In this document: positions 52,324-63,519 of the stretch, one piece after another | How the letters are laid out: the number at the start of each line of letters is the position of its first letter | Position numbering within the stretch: position 1 is the first letter of the stretch | Origin: Thermothielavioides terrestris NRRL 8126 | Lineage: Eukaryota > Ascomycota > Sordariomycetes > Sordariales > Chaetomiaceae | Direction of reading: 5' to 3' | Assembly: GCF_000226115.1 (NCBI RefSeq) | Contig: NC_016458.1 | Span: forward strand, 5,366,001 to 5,430,000 | Length of the DNA: 64,000 bases | Notes under the pieces: model-generated | What the model saw: the letters and a program-made list of their open reading frames with translations, nothing else | The model's database searches: none | Told to the model about the DNA's origin: nothing | Program-made: the position numbers and the translations under genes

Positions 52324-53337
52324 TCAACCCTCCGTTGTTCCAGCTTGACACCACTGCCGCTCGCGGAACCGAAACCAGCGCCCTAGGACGCGTCCCACAT
52401 CTACCGTCTTCCCCGCCCAGCCAGTCCCCTGCAAGCCGCCGCCAGCCCTCCTCGCGCTCCCGCTCAATACCGGGACCCTCTCCTCCAGCAGCGCCTCCTT
52501 CGTCAACAAGGCCCCTCCTTGCTCCAGCCCCACGGGTGGTCGTTGTTGCTGCCGCTGCTGCTGCTGCTCGACAACGACAACTCCCAACCTGGCCCGGCGC
52601 CCCGCCTCGACCAGCGCCGCCGCGCTCGCACCCAGCCCCTGCACGCTCCACTCGCTCGTGCCGCGGTGCAGCGCGAGGAAGCCGTACACCACCAGGAGCG
52701 GGGGGCCGGTTTTGCTGCTGCTGCTGCTGCTGCTGCTGCTATCTATTTCTCGCCCCCCCTTTCTGGAACGGCCGCGGTCACCGTCCCCACGGCCACTCCT
52801 CACCGGTGCCGGTGGAATCCTAGCTCGACCCGGTAGCGGCGGCCCCTCCACGGGCACGGAAAAGACGGACAGAAACGCGCGCAGGTGGGTGACGGTGGGT
52901 ATGAAGACGGTGCGGATGTGCCGTGTCACGGCGAGCTGGGCGAGCGGGGCGGTGAGCAGCGGGTGCGGTTTACCACCGTGGCGGATTTCCCGGGACGGAG
53001 GGGAGGTCTGCTCGGCGCGGTTGGGGTGAGGCGGCGTTGCTGGTTGGGTGGCGTGTCTGAGACCGGAATCCAGACCGGGATCCGGATGGGGATTAGATGG
53101 GTGCGACGGATCTACAGTGGCTTGCTGCGGGGTGGCGTCAGGTTCCGCGTCTGCGGGGCGGGGTGGCGTCTGCTGCTGCTCTCTGAGATCCTGTGTGAGG
53201 GTGGACAGAAACTCGGCGCGGTCGCCGCAGATGATGAGCGTGGTTGGGTAGGTGCACCGGTCGATGACGAACTGCAGGAGCTCAGACGGCAGCGCAGGCG
53301 AAAGAAAGAGCGGCGGCGTGTGAGTTAGGGTGTCCAT
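52324..53337 (-). CDS. Conserved ascomycete protein of unknown function
   Basis: One exon encodes 337 residues. I do not recognise a named family. Ordered segments are the N-terminal LPSELLQFVIDRCTYPTTLI-ICGDRAEFL, LLTAPLAQLAVTRHIRTVFI with THLRAFLSVFS, and LLVVYGFLALHRGTSEWSVQ followed by GLGASAAALVEAGRRARLGV. Alternating hydrophobic strands and helices suggest a Rossmann- or RecA-like core without a Walker A motif. Between them lie long low-complexity inserts: Pro/Gln/Asp near 55-110, Arg/Gly/Ser near 180-205, and Gln/Arg near 255-268. The C-terminus VLGRWFRFRERQWC looks conserved. The gene is convergent with NUF2 (258 bp apart) and divergent from APL6. Confidence 0.65.
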   Translation of the reverse strand: MDTLTHTPPLFLSPALPSELLQFVIDRCTYPTTLIICGDRAEFLSTLTQDLREQQQTPPRPADAEPDATPQQATVDPSHPSNPHPDPGLDSGLRHATQPATPPHPNRAEQTSPPSREIRHGGKPHPLLTAPLAQLAVTRHIRTVFIPTVTHLRAFLSVFSVPVEGPPLPGRARIPPAPVRSGRGDGDRGRSRKGGREIDSSSSSSSSSKTGPPLLVVYGFLALHRGTSEWSVQGLGASAAALVEAGRRARLGVVVVEQQQQRQQQRPPVGLEQGGALLTKEALLEERVPVLSGSARRAGGGLQGTGWAGKTVDVGRVLGRWFRFRERQWCQAGTTEG

Positions 53338-53750
53338 GGAGGAGGGAGTGTACAGATATCTCAGTACTTAAGAACGGTTAGGCTCTGCGGTTAAGTTTTG
53401 AGTCTACAACAACAGAGACTCAATGTCCCGGATGCGTTGTGAAACACACGAGCTCTTGCCAGGAACTGATAAGTGACTAATCGATATGCACCTCGAGGCA
53501 GTTGCCGATCAATCAGGTCGGCGGGCCTGGCGGACCGACCCGCTCGCACCTGGGCTGCCAAGTCCGAACCATGAAAGGGCTTAACTGCATAATTACCCCG
53601 CCAAATGTGGTTAGGTGCATACCTAGCGTCCTTGCTTGGCTTCTGGGTAATCGCAGATCACGTCACCGGCCCAAGCCGCTGTCAACCGCCCTTTTTGTGC
53701 GACGCACCGAGTGGTTGTGGGCTCCGACGGCGCAACAACGCACGCCCGCC
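53338..53750. promoter_or_regulatory. Divergent promoter region between the unknown gene and APL6
   Basis: This 413-bp gap lies between two start codons facing outward. No clear core motif stands out. Confidence 0.5.
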
Positions 53751-56304
53751 ATGGAGTCCATCGCACGCATATCGACGCTCCTCGAGAACGGTAGGTTGCC
53801 CGAGCCTCCCAACAGCCCCTGCGGATGCTGATGTGTCTGTCTTCTGCAGCCCGGGAGCTCACCCTCGACGCGGCCTCGGCTGCCCGAAGCTCACGCGGTT
53901 CGTCCCGACCCCTCGACCGGACGCAGGTCAAGAAGCTGCTGGACAGCCGCAGTGAGCGGGATGTGCTCGACGGGTTGCGGCGTGTCGTCTCGGTTTGTAC
54001 TCGGCCCGCCGTCCGCCGTCTGTCGTCCTTCGTCCCCAATCCGCGATCGGCTAACGGCTGCATGTCCAGATGATGTACCGCGGCCAAAAGACGCTGCCGC
54101 TGTTCTCGTCCGTGGTCAAGAACGTCGCCTCGCCCAACCTAGAAATCAAGAAGCTCGTGTACATCTATCTCATCCACCATGCCGAGCAGGAACCGGATCT
54201 CGCCCTCCTGTCCATCAACACGATCCAGAAGTCGCTGTCGGACACGAACCCGCAGGTGCGCGCGCTGGCGCTGCGCACCATGTCGGGCATCCGGGTGCCG
54301 GTTATCAGTCAGATCGTGTCGCTCGCCATTCGAAAGGGCGCCGGCGACATGAGCCCATACGTCAGACGCGCCGCGGCCTTGGCCATTCCCAAGTGCTACC
54401 GCCTCGATCCCTCGCAGCTGCCCCAGTTGCTGGAATATCTTTCGACTCTCCTCGGCGACAAGCAATACTACGTGGCTGGCGCTGCCGTGACTGCGTTCAT
54501 GGCGATATGCCCGGAGAGGGTTGATCTGATCCACAAGCACTACCGGAGCCTCGTCAGGATGATCGTCGATATGGACGAGTGGAGCCAGCTGTCGACCCTG
54601 CGGCTGATGACCATCTACGCCAGGAAATGCTTTCCCAGGAGGACAAAGTCGGTTAGAGGCAAGGAGAGAACGGCAGAGCTGCATGACTTCTATGGCGAAA
54701 GTCCTGATGCGAACTCCGAGAGTGAGCAGGTCGTGGTGCTCGATCCAGATCTGGAGCTGCTTCTCAACAGCATCAAGCCCCTCTTACAGTCTCGCAACTC
54801 GGGCGTGGTCGTCGCAGTTGCGCGGTGCTACTCCGCCATCGGCACGCCTGCCTACACAAAGGCAGCAATCGGGCCGCTGGTTGCCCTCCTCCGCGGCGCC
54901 CAGGACATCCAACAGATCGCACTCTTCAACATCGTCTCCATTTGTCTGAGCTGCCCAGCCGACTTTGTCAAGTACGCCACTCACTTCCTCGTCCGAGCAA
55001 CCGACACGCAGCCAGTGTGGGAGCTCAAATTGGAGGTCCTCACCCTTATCTTCCCCCACGCTCCGCCCCATGTGAAAAGCCTCATCCTCAACGAGCTGGA
55101 GCATTTCAGCCGAGGCTCCGACAAGGCTCTCGTCAGGGAGGCCGTGAGAGCCATTGGCAGATGCGCACAAACCGACGCGGCCACCGCGCCGAGATGCTTG
55201 CGACTGCTCCTGGGCCAGATCACAAGCCTCGACGGCACGCTAGCAGCCGAGAGCTTGACCGTCATCCGCCATCTCATCCAGCAAGACCCGACGGCGCATA
55301 TTGCCACCGTTATCCGCCTTGCTAAGAACCTCGACTCGGCCACCGACCCGCAAGCTCGCGCCACCATCATCTGGCTCGTCGGCGAGTTCTCGGGCCTCAA
55401 CGGCGAGGACAACATCGCCGCCGACGTCCTGCGCATCCTCCTCAAGGACTTCGCCTCGGAGTCCGAGATCGCCAAACGCCAGATCGTACTGCTCGGCGCC
55501 AAAGTCTACCTGCACCACCTCAACCGCCAAATCGCGCAGTCCCCATCCCGCTCCCAATCCCCGTCGACTGACGAAGACCCTACCAGCTCCTTTCCACCCC
55601 CCGGCCCCAAACCCCTCGACGAAGACGACCACCCGGCCGCCAAGCTCTGGCGCTACCTGCTCCTCCTCGTCCGCTACGACACCTCGTACGACCTGCGCGA
55701 CCGCACGCGCCTGTACAAGGCGCTGCTCCAGGTGCCGCAGCTCGCCACGCTGATGCTGCTCGCGCCGAAGCCGGCGCCGCAGGCTCCGAGCCCGTCCGAG
55801 GCGCGCCGCGGGTACACCCTCGGCTCGGCCGCGCTGGTGCTGGCCGCCGCCGGCGGCGGCGTGCACGGCCTGAGGGGGTACGAGGACCTGCCGCCGTGGG
55901 TTGAGGCGGGCCGCGAGCCCGACCCGAGGCTGCGCGGAAGCGACGATGGCGGCGGGAGGTACGGCGAGAAGAGGGTCGTGCCGGCTGCCGAGGCGCTGGA
56001 TGCTGCTGCTGCGGCTGCTGCTGCGAGTGGTGGCGGTGCACGGGCGTCGCCTGCCTCGCTGGGTGGGCAGCCGGTGAGGGTTGGAGGGAAGGCGGCGAAC
56101 GGACTGGGCGATAAGACGTTGGATGATTGGTTGGCGGAGGACGAAGAGGAGGAGGAGGAGAGTGAGGAGGAAGAGGAGGGGGAAGAGGAGGGGGATGAGG
56201 AGGACGACGAGGAGGAAGAAGAGGAAGAAGAGGAAGAAGATGACGAAGAGGAGGAGAGCGAAGAGGATTCGGAAGGGGATGCAAGGCTCATGCGGCCACG
56301 ATGA
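53751..56304 (+). CDS. APL6: AP-3 adaptor complex, beta subunit
   Basis: Three exons (53751-53790, 53850-53992, 54070-56304) encode 805 residues; introns are 59 and 77 bp. The adaptin trunk is clear: LDRTQVKKLLDSRSERDVLD, MYRGQKTLPLFSSVVKNVAS, LEIKKLVYIYLIHHAEQEPD, TIQKSLSDTNPQVRALALRT, MSPYVRRAAALAIPKCYRLD, and later heat-like repeats up to AKRQIVLLGAKVYLHHLNRQ and VRYDTSYDLRDRTRLYKALL. The C-terminal part is Ala/Gly-rich and ends in a long Glu/Asp run (about 735-800), the hinge-like acidic region of beta-3 subunits. AP-3 sorts cargo from endosome or Golgi to the vacuole. No separate ear domain is visible, as in yeast Apl6. Confidence 0.93.
56136..56284 (+). repeat. Coding GAG/GAA/GAT repeat
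   Basis: Purine-only triplets encode the acidic C-terminal tract of AP-3 beta. Confidence 0.85.
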
Positions 56305-57364
56305 GAGGGATCAGTCGCCTGATTTCTATTTAAGCAAATAGAAGCGACCTGTCGTCCCACTCTGTTGAGTACGCCCGCCCATGGTCTCGCTTTTGTGATG
56401 TTTGGCAGCCCGCGAGGACGTTGATGGTATTAGGGGGTCTGCATTCCGTCCCTCAATCCCAGTAGCCGCAACCAGCAGGCGTTGGGAGGATGGATGGGAT
56501 GCCGAATTTGAGTGAGGACGGGCTTCGTAATTCGAGCTCATGCTCAAAAACGATCACCCGCCATGACCAATCTGAGAATTCCGAGCCGCAGGCCTTCAGA
56601 TTCCTGTTCAAGATGAGCTGCTTAACTAGGACTGGGCGCCCGCCAGAACCGCAATGATGTTCGGAGTGTGAGAATTAGTTGTATCACTGCGACGATGGAC
56701 AGCAAGAGATGTTCGTGTGTTCTCAGCGTGGAAAATATGCCGGTGACCTGGGAGTATCAAGTCTCCCAGATACCTAGAATTGCTGATCAAGTCCCTGGGA
56801 AGCGATATTCACCTTGATTAGTCTAAAGCGGGATTGATAATTCGTAAAATAGTGAAAAAGCGGCACCCGGATGGCGTCCTCTTCGAGGGAGTATGGCGAG
56901 CCTTGAAAGAGGTCACCGCATTTTTTCGAGGTCTTCTTGAGGCGCTCGTCGACAATGGGCGGCCTGGACGCTCATTCCTCATTCTCCACAAGGTCAATCG
57001 ATTGCTTTGGTCCATACCGAGTACTTTGCTGCCCATCTAAGCAGTCTTGCTCGGTAGGGCGCCGAGGGTACGGAAGACTGAATCGGCTTACTGACATCGG
57101 CAAATGCAAATCCAGGGTGGGGGAGGGGGGGGGGGGGGGGGGGCACAGCGAAACTGTTGTTTAAAGATGACTTCTTATATCAAGGCAGTTCTACCTCAAA
57201 CAGACAAAGGAAAGGGGTATCACAAACCTGTAGTGAATTAGAATAAATGGCGCTAGTGCGGTAAGTAAGCGGTGAGGCGGTACAAGCACGCAGGGCCTGC
57301 TCACCGTTGCCACACGCCTCAAGTCGAGGCTCTTTACAGGAAAGACACTTACAGAAGCAAAAAC
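56305..57364. other. Intergenic region between convergent genes, with a G19 run
   Basis: No gene recognised. A run of 19 G (57125-57143) lies in it. Confidence 0.5.
57125..57143 (+). repeat. Poly(G) run of 19
   Basis: Uninterrupted G run preceded by ggtgggga; it could form a G-quadruplex. Confidence 0.9.
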
Positions 57365-58105
57365 TTACGCTTTGCCCTGCCTTCCGGAAGCCTCATCCGA
57401 GCCTAGTGCTCGGGACATGTAACTCGGCCTCTCACGCGGCCGAGACGTGAACTTACCGTTCCTCCGCGCAGCAGAGCCGGCGGCACGATTGACACCGGCG
57501 CCGGCACTAACGAAAGACCAGCTACTCCTCGACGACGAGACCGACGACGACAGACTCGGCGCCGAAACGCTGCTCCCGTCATCATCGCCAAGCCGCTCAA
57601 ACTCCTCCTCCTCCTTCCCCGCAACCTGCTTCCCACCCCGCGCGCTCTTCATCCGCCGCAGCTCTGACTTGCTGTCGTTAGAGCCCGAAGACTCACCACC
57701 CGACCGCGACCGCGACCGCGACCTCGACCGCGACCCCGACCTTGACCCAGCCACCGAGCTGCTGCCCGACACGCTCGCCGCACTCGACGACGGCCAGCTC
57801 GTCGACACCGCCCAGCCGCCGTCGTCACCACTACTACCCTCACTTCCACTTCCACCGGTACCCGCCGCCGCCCCACCACCACCACCACCCACAACCTCCA
57901 CCCGCCGCTCCAGCACCGGGTAGTACGGATACGCCCGGCCGGTGCGGAGCGCCCGGCCGCTGGCGGGGTCGCGCACCTGTATGATCTCGACCTCGACCGT
58001 CATGCCCAGCTCGCCGGCGGCGACCGGCCTGTTGTATGGCGGCACCGGGGGCTTGGGGGTCATGAGGAGGCTGGAGAGGGCGAGGGCCGTTGTTGGGAGG
58101 GGCAT
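57365..58105 (-). CDS. Ser/Gly/Arg-rich protein, unknown function
   Basis: One open frame of 246 residues. The N-terminal 75 residues look ordered and conserved: MPLPTTALALSSLLMTPKPP, GELGMTVEVEIIQVRDPASG and YPYYPVLERRVEVV. The rest is low complexity: a Gly/Ser stretch, an RSGSRSRSRSRSRSG tract near 125, a charged part (GKEEEEFERLGDDD) and a Ser-rich stretch. A GTAAGT lies in frame near 57460 (after ARRNG), so the final 30 residues may be intron and the true C-terminus elsewhere; no obvious continuing exon was found. There is no signal peptide by eye despite the apolar start. No family assigned. Confidence 0.5.
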   Translation of the reverse strand: MPLPTTALALSSLLMTPKPPVPPYNRPVAAGELGMTVEVEIIQVRDPASGRALRTGRAYPYYPVLERRVEVVGGGGGGAAAGTGGSGSEGSSGDDGGWAVSTSWPSSSAASVSGSSSVAGSRSGSRSRSRSRSRSGGESSGSNDSKSELRRMKSARGGKQVAGKEEEEFERLGDDDGSSVSAPSLSSSVSSSRSSWSFVSAGAGVNRAAGSAARRNGKFTSRPRERPSYMSRALGSDEASGRQGKA

Positions 58106-58939
58106 GGCTGGTTGGGTTGGCTGGCTGGTGGCTGGAGGCCCTTGGTTGGGTGATTAGGAGGTGAATCGTGGGAGGTTGAGGTGGCGGTGGTGGTTGGTGA
58201 TGGTGGTGGCGTGTCCGGTCCTGGGAAGAAGTGTCAGTGTCAGCGTCAGTGCGCCACGTATTTACTGCGGCGCGATGAGCCCAGGTGAGATCGCTGTGTG
58301 TGAGTAACTGTGGGTGTGGTTAGAGAAATGGCGGAGGAGTGAGTTGACAAGACGAGGCGCCGTTGTTCGGTAGGGACGGAGACATGATACTTTAAATGGG
58401 GTGGCGGGGGACGCTGCTGGCCGTATTTGTGCTTGTTCTTGCTTTGTCGCTGGACTGTGTTGTATCGGTGACAGGTCTGAAGATAGAGCTGAGGAGAGTG
58501 GTTGTTTAGCATCAATCCAGACAGCCACAGCTGAGGGTGAACAAAGAACTGTTTTCCCCCTTACCTGAGTCCCCGAACAACTCCAGCATAAGCCTTGTAG
58601 GACGGCAGGATTATTATACTCGGCAAGAGGCAAGTCAGACCGATTGATGCAACGAGACGAATGACCACATTCAGACACACAACACTTTCAAGTAACTCCT
58701 TTGATGAAGCATACACGCAGTGATATCAACAAGAATGATGCCCCCGTCCTGTAAAACCGAGAGATCGCAGCAAGGGAAGCAACCTGCAAGACTCCAGAGC
58801 CTGTCCCAAGAATGCTTGTCTAGTGCTGCCATGCAAATGACGCCAAAAAACGCCATGCTGAGACCGAAAATGCAATGGATCCATCGTAAACTCGTGATAC
58901 CACGCACTGGAATTAGACGCTGCCGAGGAAAGACCATGA
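58106..58939. other. Intergenic region between the Ser/Gly/Arg-rich gene and the zinc-knuckle gene
   Basis: An open frame continues leftwards from the zinc-knuckle gene to 58671 but uses intron sequence; I do not count it. No other gene is recognised. Confidence 0.5.
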
Positions 58940-61421
58940 TCACCAGCGGCGACTGTGAACAGTTAGCGGACACGAAGCGATCAGTCTCGGCAAGATGTAC
59001 TGACCCGAAAGCTGCCGCCACCTTGACGCGCTTGATGGGTTTCTTAGGGACCGGTTTTGGCGCTGGCTCAGGCTCTGAGTCGCTGGACACCTCGACGAGA
59101 CCCAGCAGCTGTGCCTCGAGCAACGTCAGAGGCGACTCGCTACGGTCGCGGTCACTCCTGGAATGGGACGAGGCACGGTTGCCAGCACGGCTGCGAGCAC
59201 GGCCGCGAGCAGGGCTGCGGGAATGGCTCCGGGCACGGCCGCGCGCAGGGCTGCGGGAACGACTCCGAACACGGCCGCGCGCAGGGCTGCGGGAACGACT
59301 CCGAACACGGCCGCGAGCAGGGCTGCGGGAACGGCTCCGGGCACGGCTCCTGGCACGGCTGCGGCCGTGGCTGGGGCTCCCGGTGCGGCTCCGGCTCCGT
59401 GTTGGTGACCTGCGGCGTCGCTGCGGCCGGTCGGACGCCCAGCGATCTCGATCACCGTCGCGATGCCGTGGTGTCGCCTTCTCGAGAGACTGCCCGCTGT
59501 GGTAGCCACTATCATGCCGTCTATCAGTATGGGCCGGTCTCTCTTCCCGCGCAGGGGATGATCCGGCGGCATTCCGCGCAGCAGAATACCGGCGAGTGCT
59601 CGAAACCCTCATAGTGCTCTCTCCTGCCTGCGGTGACCACGGATCGGCGCCGAGATCGAACTTCGGGGACGGGCTTCGCCGAGGGGGAGAATCTGGCCGA
59701 TGGTAATTGTCACGTGGCATTTCCCTCCGAGGCTCAAACCGTCGAGTTCGTTTCGGATCTCTGTCGTTCTCGTCGTGCTCAGAACTGGTGTCGAGGGACC
59801 GCTTCCGGGGACGGCGGGACTCTCTATCTTCTCTGTCATAGTGATCCCGGCCAACGTCGCGAGGACGGTGAGATCGCTGAAAGTCATGCTCGGCGTGACC
59901 ATTCCGGCCGTTTCTTTCGTCTTCAACTGCAGTGACACCGGGCAAGCTCTCCTTTAAGCCAGGCCCAGGCCTGGCGATTCGATACCGAGGGGGCATCCTG
60001 ATGGCTGAGGAGCAAGGGGGCGGATCTGAAGGCTCATAGACCGGATACTCATGGGCGCACTCGGGGAAGCGGCGTAGCACCATCCCGGGATAGTGTTTGA
60101 AGGCCGGGTCGTGCTGGAGAGTACCCCAAGACGGATGATCCCGGATAGACCGCGCGAACTCCTCTTTGCTGTCCTCACGGAAGAACTCAGATTTCACACA
60201 AGTTGCATTGTACGCTGGGGGGATTGTCGGGTCGTCGTTGTACTGGGGGGGAAGAGGAATGCCAACGGGATCGGCAGGCTTTGTCTTGACCTCCGGGAAC
60301 ACGCGGCGCAGGTCCTCTTCCGAGGTGAAATCCCACTCGCCATCGCCATTGTCTTCTCCCTCATCTGCCGGTTCCCGATTCTTGGGGGCCTTTGTTGGCT
60401 GGTTTTCCCGGCTTGGCCGGTGTTCCTGCCGATCATTGCGAACGCCGTTCTTGCCATGTCGCTCATGTCCAGGGCGGTTCTTCTCACGATTGTTATGGGA
60501 GCGTCTCGACCCTTGGTTTTTCGGGTGTCGGCCGCGATGGGTACCCAGTGGGGTTTGATTTGCCGATAGGGACGACGAGGGAGGTGGGTTATTTTGCGAC
60601 TTGGGCCACGGTGACGGAGGAAAGCCTGGGACCGGCGTGCCGTATGGCGGTGGGTGTTGCGGAGGGTATTGGTAACTGCCAGGCGGGGGAGGAGGCGGTG
60701 CTGGGTAAGGAGGTGGGAACGGAGTTGATCCAGGCGGCGATGGCCCATACTGCTGCGGTGGGTAGGTGCCTGGAGCATACGAAAGTGGCGGCGGAACCGG
60801 AGGCGGGACCGGAGAGGGGGAAGCACCAGGGGGGTAGTAGCTTGCGGGCGGTGGATATGATGCAGGGTACTGAGGCTGGCCATAGGGAAGTTGCTGCCCA
60901 TACTGGGGCGGCGGAGGTGGCACGGCTGAGTAATGACCATGATGCGCTGGCGGAGGAGGCGGAGGGTAACTGCCAGCATACGGATTTGGCGGAAATCCGG
61001 GCTGCGAATAGCCCTGGGATGGAGGTGGTGGTGGCTGCACACCAGAAGAAAACGCCGTCGGTGGCGGCGTCGGCGGCAGTTGTTGTTGGTCATAATGTCT
61101 CGGTGGTGGTGGAGGAGGAGGAGGATGATGAGGAGCCGGCGGGGGGTACCGTGTGATGATAGGGCCTTTCTTCTCCTTCGAGGCGGCACCTCGCTCGGAG
61201 TTGCCGTTTCTATGGTGCTGAGATTGATGTCGTTGGAGGCCCCTGAGTTGTATAAGTGGGGGTTTCGAAGCGAGAATTGATGGCGGGGGACAACTGAAGA
61301 CTTACGCAGGCACAGCCCTAGTAGGCTCCGGACAACCAACCACCCAATGCCCTTTGGCGCCGCAATTGTAACAGAGCGGCTCTTGCTCAGCAGGAGCCTG
61401 ACCAGGAGCTGTGTTCGCCAT
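58940..61421 (-). CDS. CCHC zinc-knuckle protein with Pro-rich and Arg/Ser-rich regions
   Basis: Three exons (61421-61306, 61242-59005, 58952-58940) encode 788 residues. The N-terminus carries one zinc knuckle, LCYNCGAKGHWVVGCPEP (C-x2-C-x4-H-x4-C). A long Pro/Tyr/Gln-rich region follows, then a charged segment with GEWDFTSEEDLRRVFPEVKT, DPTIPPAYNATCVKSEFFRE and FARSIRDHPSWGTLQHDPAF, probably the conserved core. The C-terminal third is an RS-type domain with four RSRSRSPARGR repeats. The last exon is 13 bases and adds RRW plus the stop, using donor GTCAGT, a GCTAAC branch and acceptor TCACAG; this end is typical of such fungal proteins as I recall. A role in pre-mRNA processing is inferred from the zinc knuckle plus RS domain. 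Confidence 0.8.
59165..59400 (-). repeat. Coding minisatellite for Arg/Ser/Pro repeats
   Basis: Tandem 36-bp-like units with plus-strand core GCAGGGCTGCGGGAACG, about four to five copies, encode the RSRSRSPARGR repeats of the zinc-knuckle protein. Unit length is a multiple of three. Confidence 0.85.
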
Positions 61422-63519
61422 GACGGGCTGACGAGGCGGAGCAGGTGTTGAGCTCCGGTGCAGCTGTTGAAACGGAAGAGCGTTAAAAACGAAAAGAGAA
61501 AAGGAAAAAAAGGAAGATCAACGGGAAGCCAACAAACACTTAGCAAGGAAGCCCAAGCGATAGTATCACGATCCAGGTGCAGAATGGTTCTGTGAGAGGT
61601 ACTCCGTAGACTGTACTTGCGATCGAATTCGAGCGAGCGGAGGAGGAAGAGTTGAAAGAAGAGGTGATCTTAAGTTGGGCCGAAAACGAGGCTGGCCCGA
61701 CCTCGAGTTCCTGAAGTGAATGGTCCAGTTCAATCTGAATAGACCGCTGACAATAGGAAGTCCGCCGGGCCGTGTTGCACGAGTGCGAGTGCGTAGTTGA
61801 CAATGGCTATTGCAATGCACACAATGCACACTCCAATGCACAATGCCCTTGCGAGGTGGCCGGATGGGGGGGCCGCGCCGAACAATTGGCAAGGCGCGCG
61901 ACCCCAAACGGCCCCAAACGGCGACGGCTCACGGCGACAATCTGGCGACTCTGAATTCCTCCACCTTTGGGCCAGTGGGCAAACGCTGTCCCCCTGCCAC
62001 ATGAGCCCCGAGATGCAGTCCAGAGCGCTCTCTCAGCCTTGCGCAGGCGCGTTGGGTGGATCCGACGGAGGTGGTGTTGCGGCTGCCAGCTCGGGGCCGG
62101 CTGATCATTTCTTGGGTTGCCAAAATTCAGAGGTTTGGCTGTCCGGCCGTCGCCGCCTGCGCGGGGCTGACAGCCTGGCTCGCTCGCCCGGTCACGTGAG
62201 GGACCCCGTACCTCTAAGTGCAGCATAGTATCGACGTCTCAACAGCCGCGATGTGAGGGCCTCCCTCGGGAACATGCATTCCGTACTCAATGAAGCCTCA
62301 AGTGCCCAAGTTGGGGCTCATGATGCTGCAGTCACAACATGGCATCGAGGGACCAGCAAGCAGCCCGTCCCTGGACGGCCAAAAACAAGAAACCGGGACA
62401 CCCTCAGGGGCCCTAAACTCAGCACAACTGACAGCCCACGGAGTGGGAGTTGTAGAACTTAGAATCGATTCAAGGAATCCATGTTATGTCTATTTCCCCA
62501 TGATGAGGCGAGGCTTCATGAAGGAGGCGTGAAACACAACGCCAGCAGGATGGATATGCCAAGATGATAGGTGAGAGCGTTGCAGCCGAGACAGAGACGA
62601 AGACCCCTTCGTACAGCTGCGAATGGCTCGCAATATGAGCCCTCATCTGCATGCCGGCCAAAGCCACAGCGTCTCGGACAAGGCCAAGAGCAAAGTGCAA
62701 GGCAAGACAGAACTGAGCGCCCCGGAAGCGCCCCGGAAAATCGAAGGAAAGAGAAGGAGAACAGGAAACCGGATCCTGAGCAGAACCGGATCACACCAGG
62801 TCGGTTGCCTCGAGCCTCATGAATGTGAGAAGGAGACTGGGAAGACCATCCCACAGAAGATGGCTACCGAGCCCAACCGCAAACCTTTGCTTTGGTGTCG
62901 TATATCTGGCTTTCCTTCAGGGAGCCAGCAGAAATCACGCAAGCGGATTGACGCAACAAGTAGCACAGTGCAATGGCGGCGGCAGAACGTTGGAAAGTGG
63001 GAGAGAATCGGGGAGCACGGTGGGTGGGAGAAGCTCTGCTTTTGAATCAACGGGTGCCAGGTGGGGCGCCGAGTGCACGTGCGATAAGTCTGCTGTTGCT
63101 GATGAAGCAGCCTTATCGTTCCATTGACATTGGCTCTGGTCCTTTGCTCCGAGGAAACTCCGATCCAGCCCAGCTGCTTATGACGGCAGTGCCAAACCCC
63201 CTCGCTGTCGCGTTTTGCGCTGCGCACAGCAGCAGCCCCCTGGATGAACGATGCCTCCTCACACACGACCTTGAACTCGACAGCACCACCACCTACACTC
63301 CACGTATATGCTCTAGGTTACTAAAAAGTTGCTCTCCTTCCCGCCTCTCTTCGATGTGATGCATAATCTCGCCGAATATGTTGCTTCGTATAGACCCGCT
63401 CTCTACCGTTGACATCGCTCGAGCCGGGCGAAGCAGCCCTTCCCATCGCTCTCCGTGATTGTGCAGCCCGCTCCCTTTCCTTTTCCCCTCCGTTTCCGAA
63501 ACTCCTCTTTTCTGCGAAG
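61422..63519. other. Long intergenic region, 2.1 kb, between divergent genes
   Basis: It should contain the promoters and leaders of the zinc-knuckle gene and the PPG1-type gene. Many overlapping frames of 60-150 codons occur on both strands, none with a domain. A cluster of short direct repeats (aatgcacacaatgcacactccaatgcacaatgc) lies near 61812-61846. Confidence 0.45.

Noticed and set aside
57365..57460. Possible intron start at the GTAAGT in the Ser/Gly/Arg-rich gene
   Set aside because: No downstream exon with a convincing acceptor and sequence was found, so the open frame was kept with lowered confidence.
59165..59400. Regularly spaced repeats that look like a CRISPR array at first sight
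   Set aside because: Units are directly adjacent, coding, and in a eukaryotic gene; there are no spacers.
60194..61546. 450-codon minus-strand frame
   Set aside because: It is the wrong frame of the zinc-knuckle/RS gene; the true frame has the zinc knuckle, clean splice sites and RS repeats.
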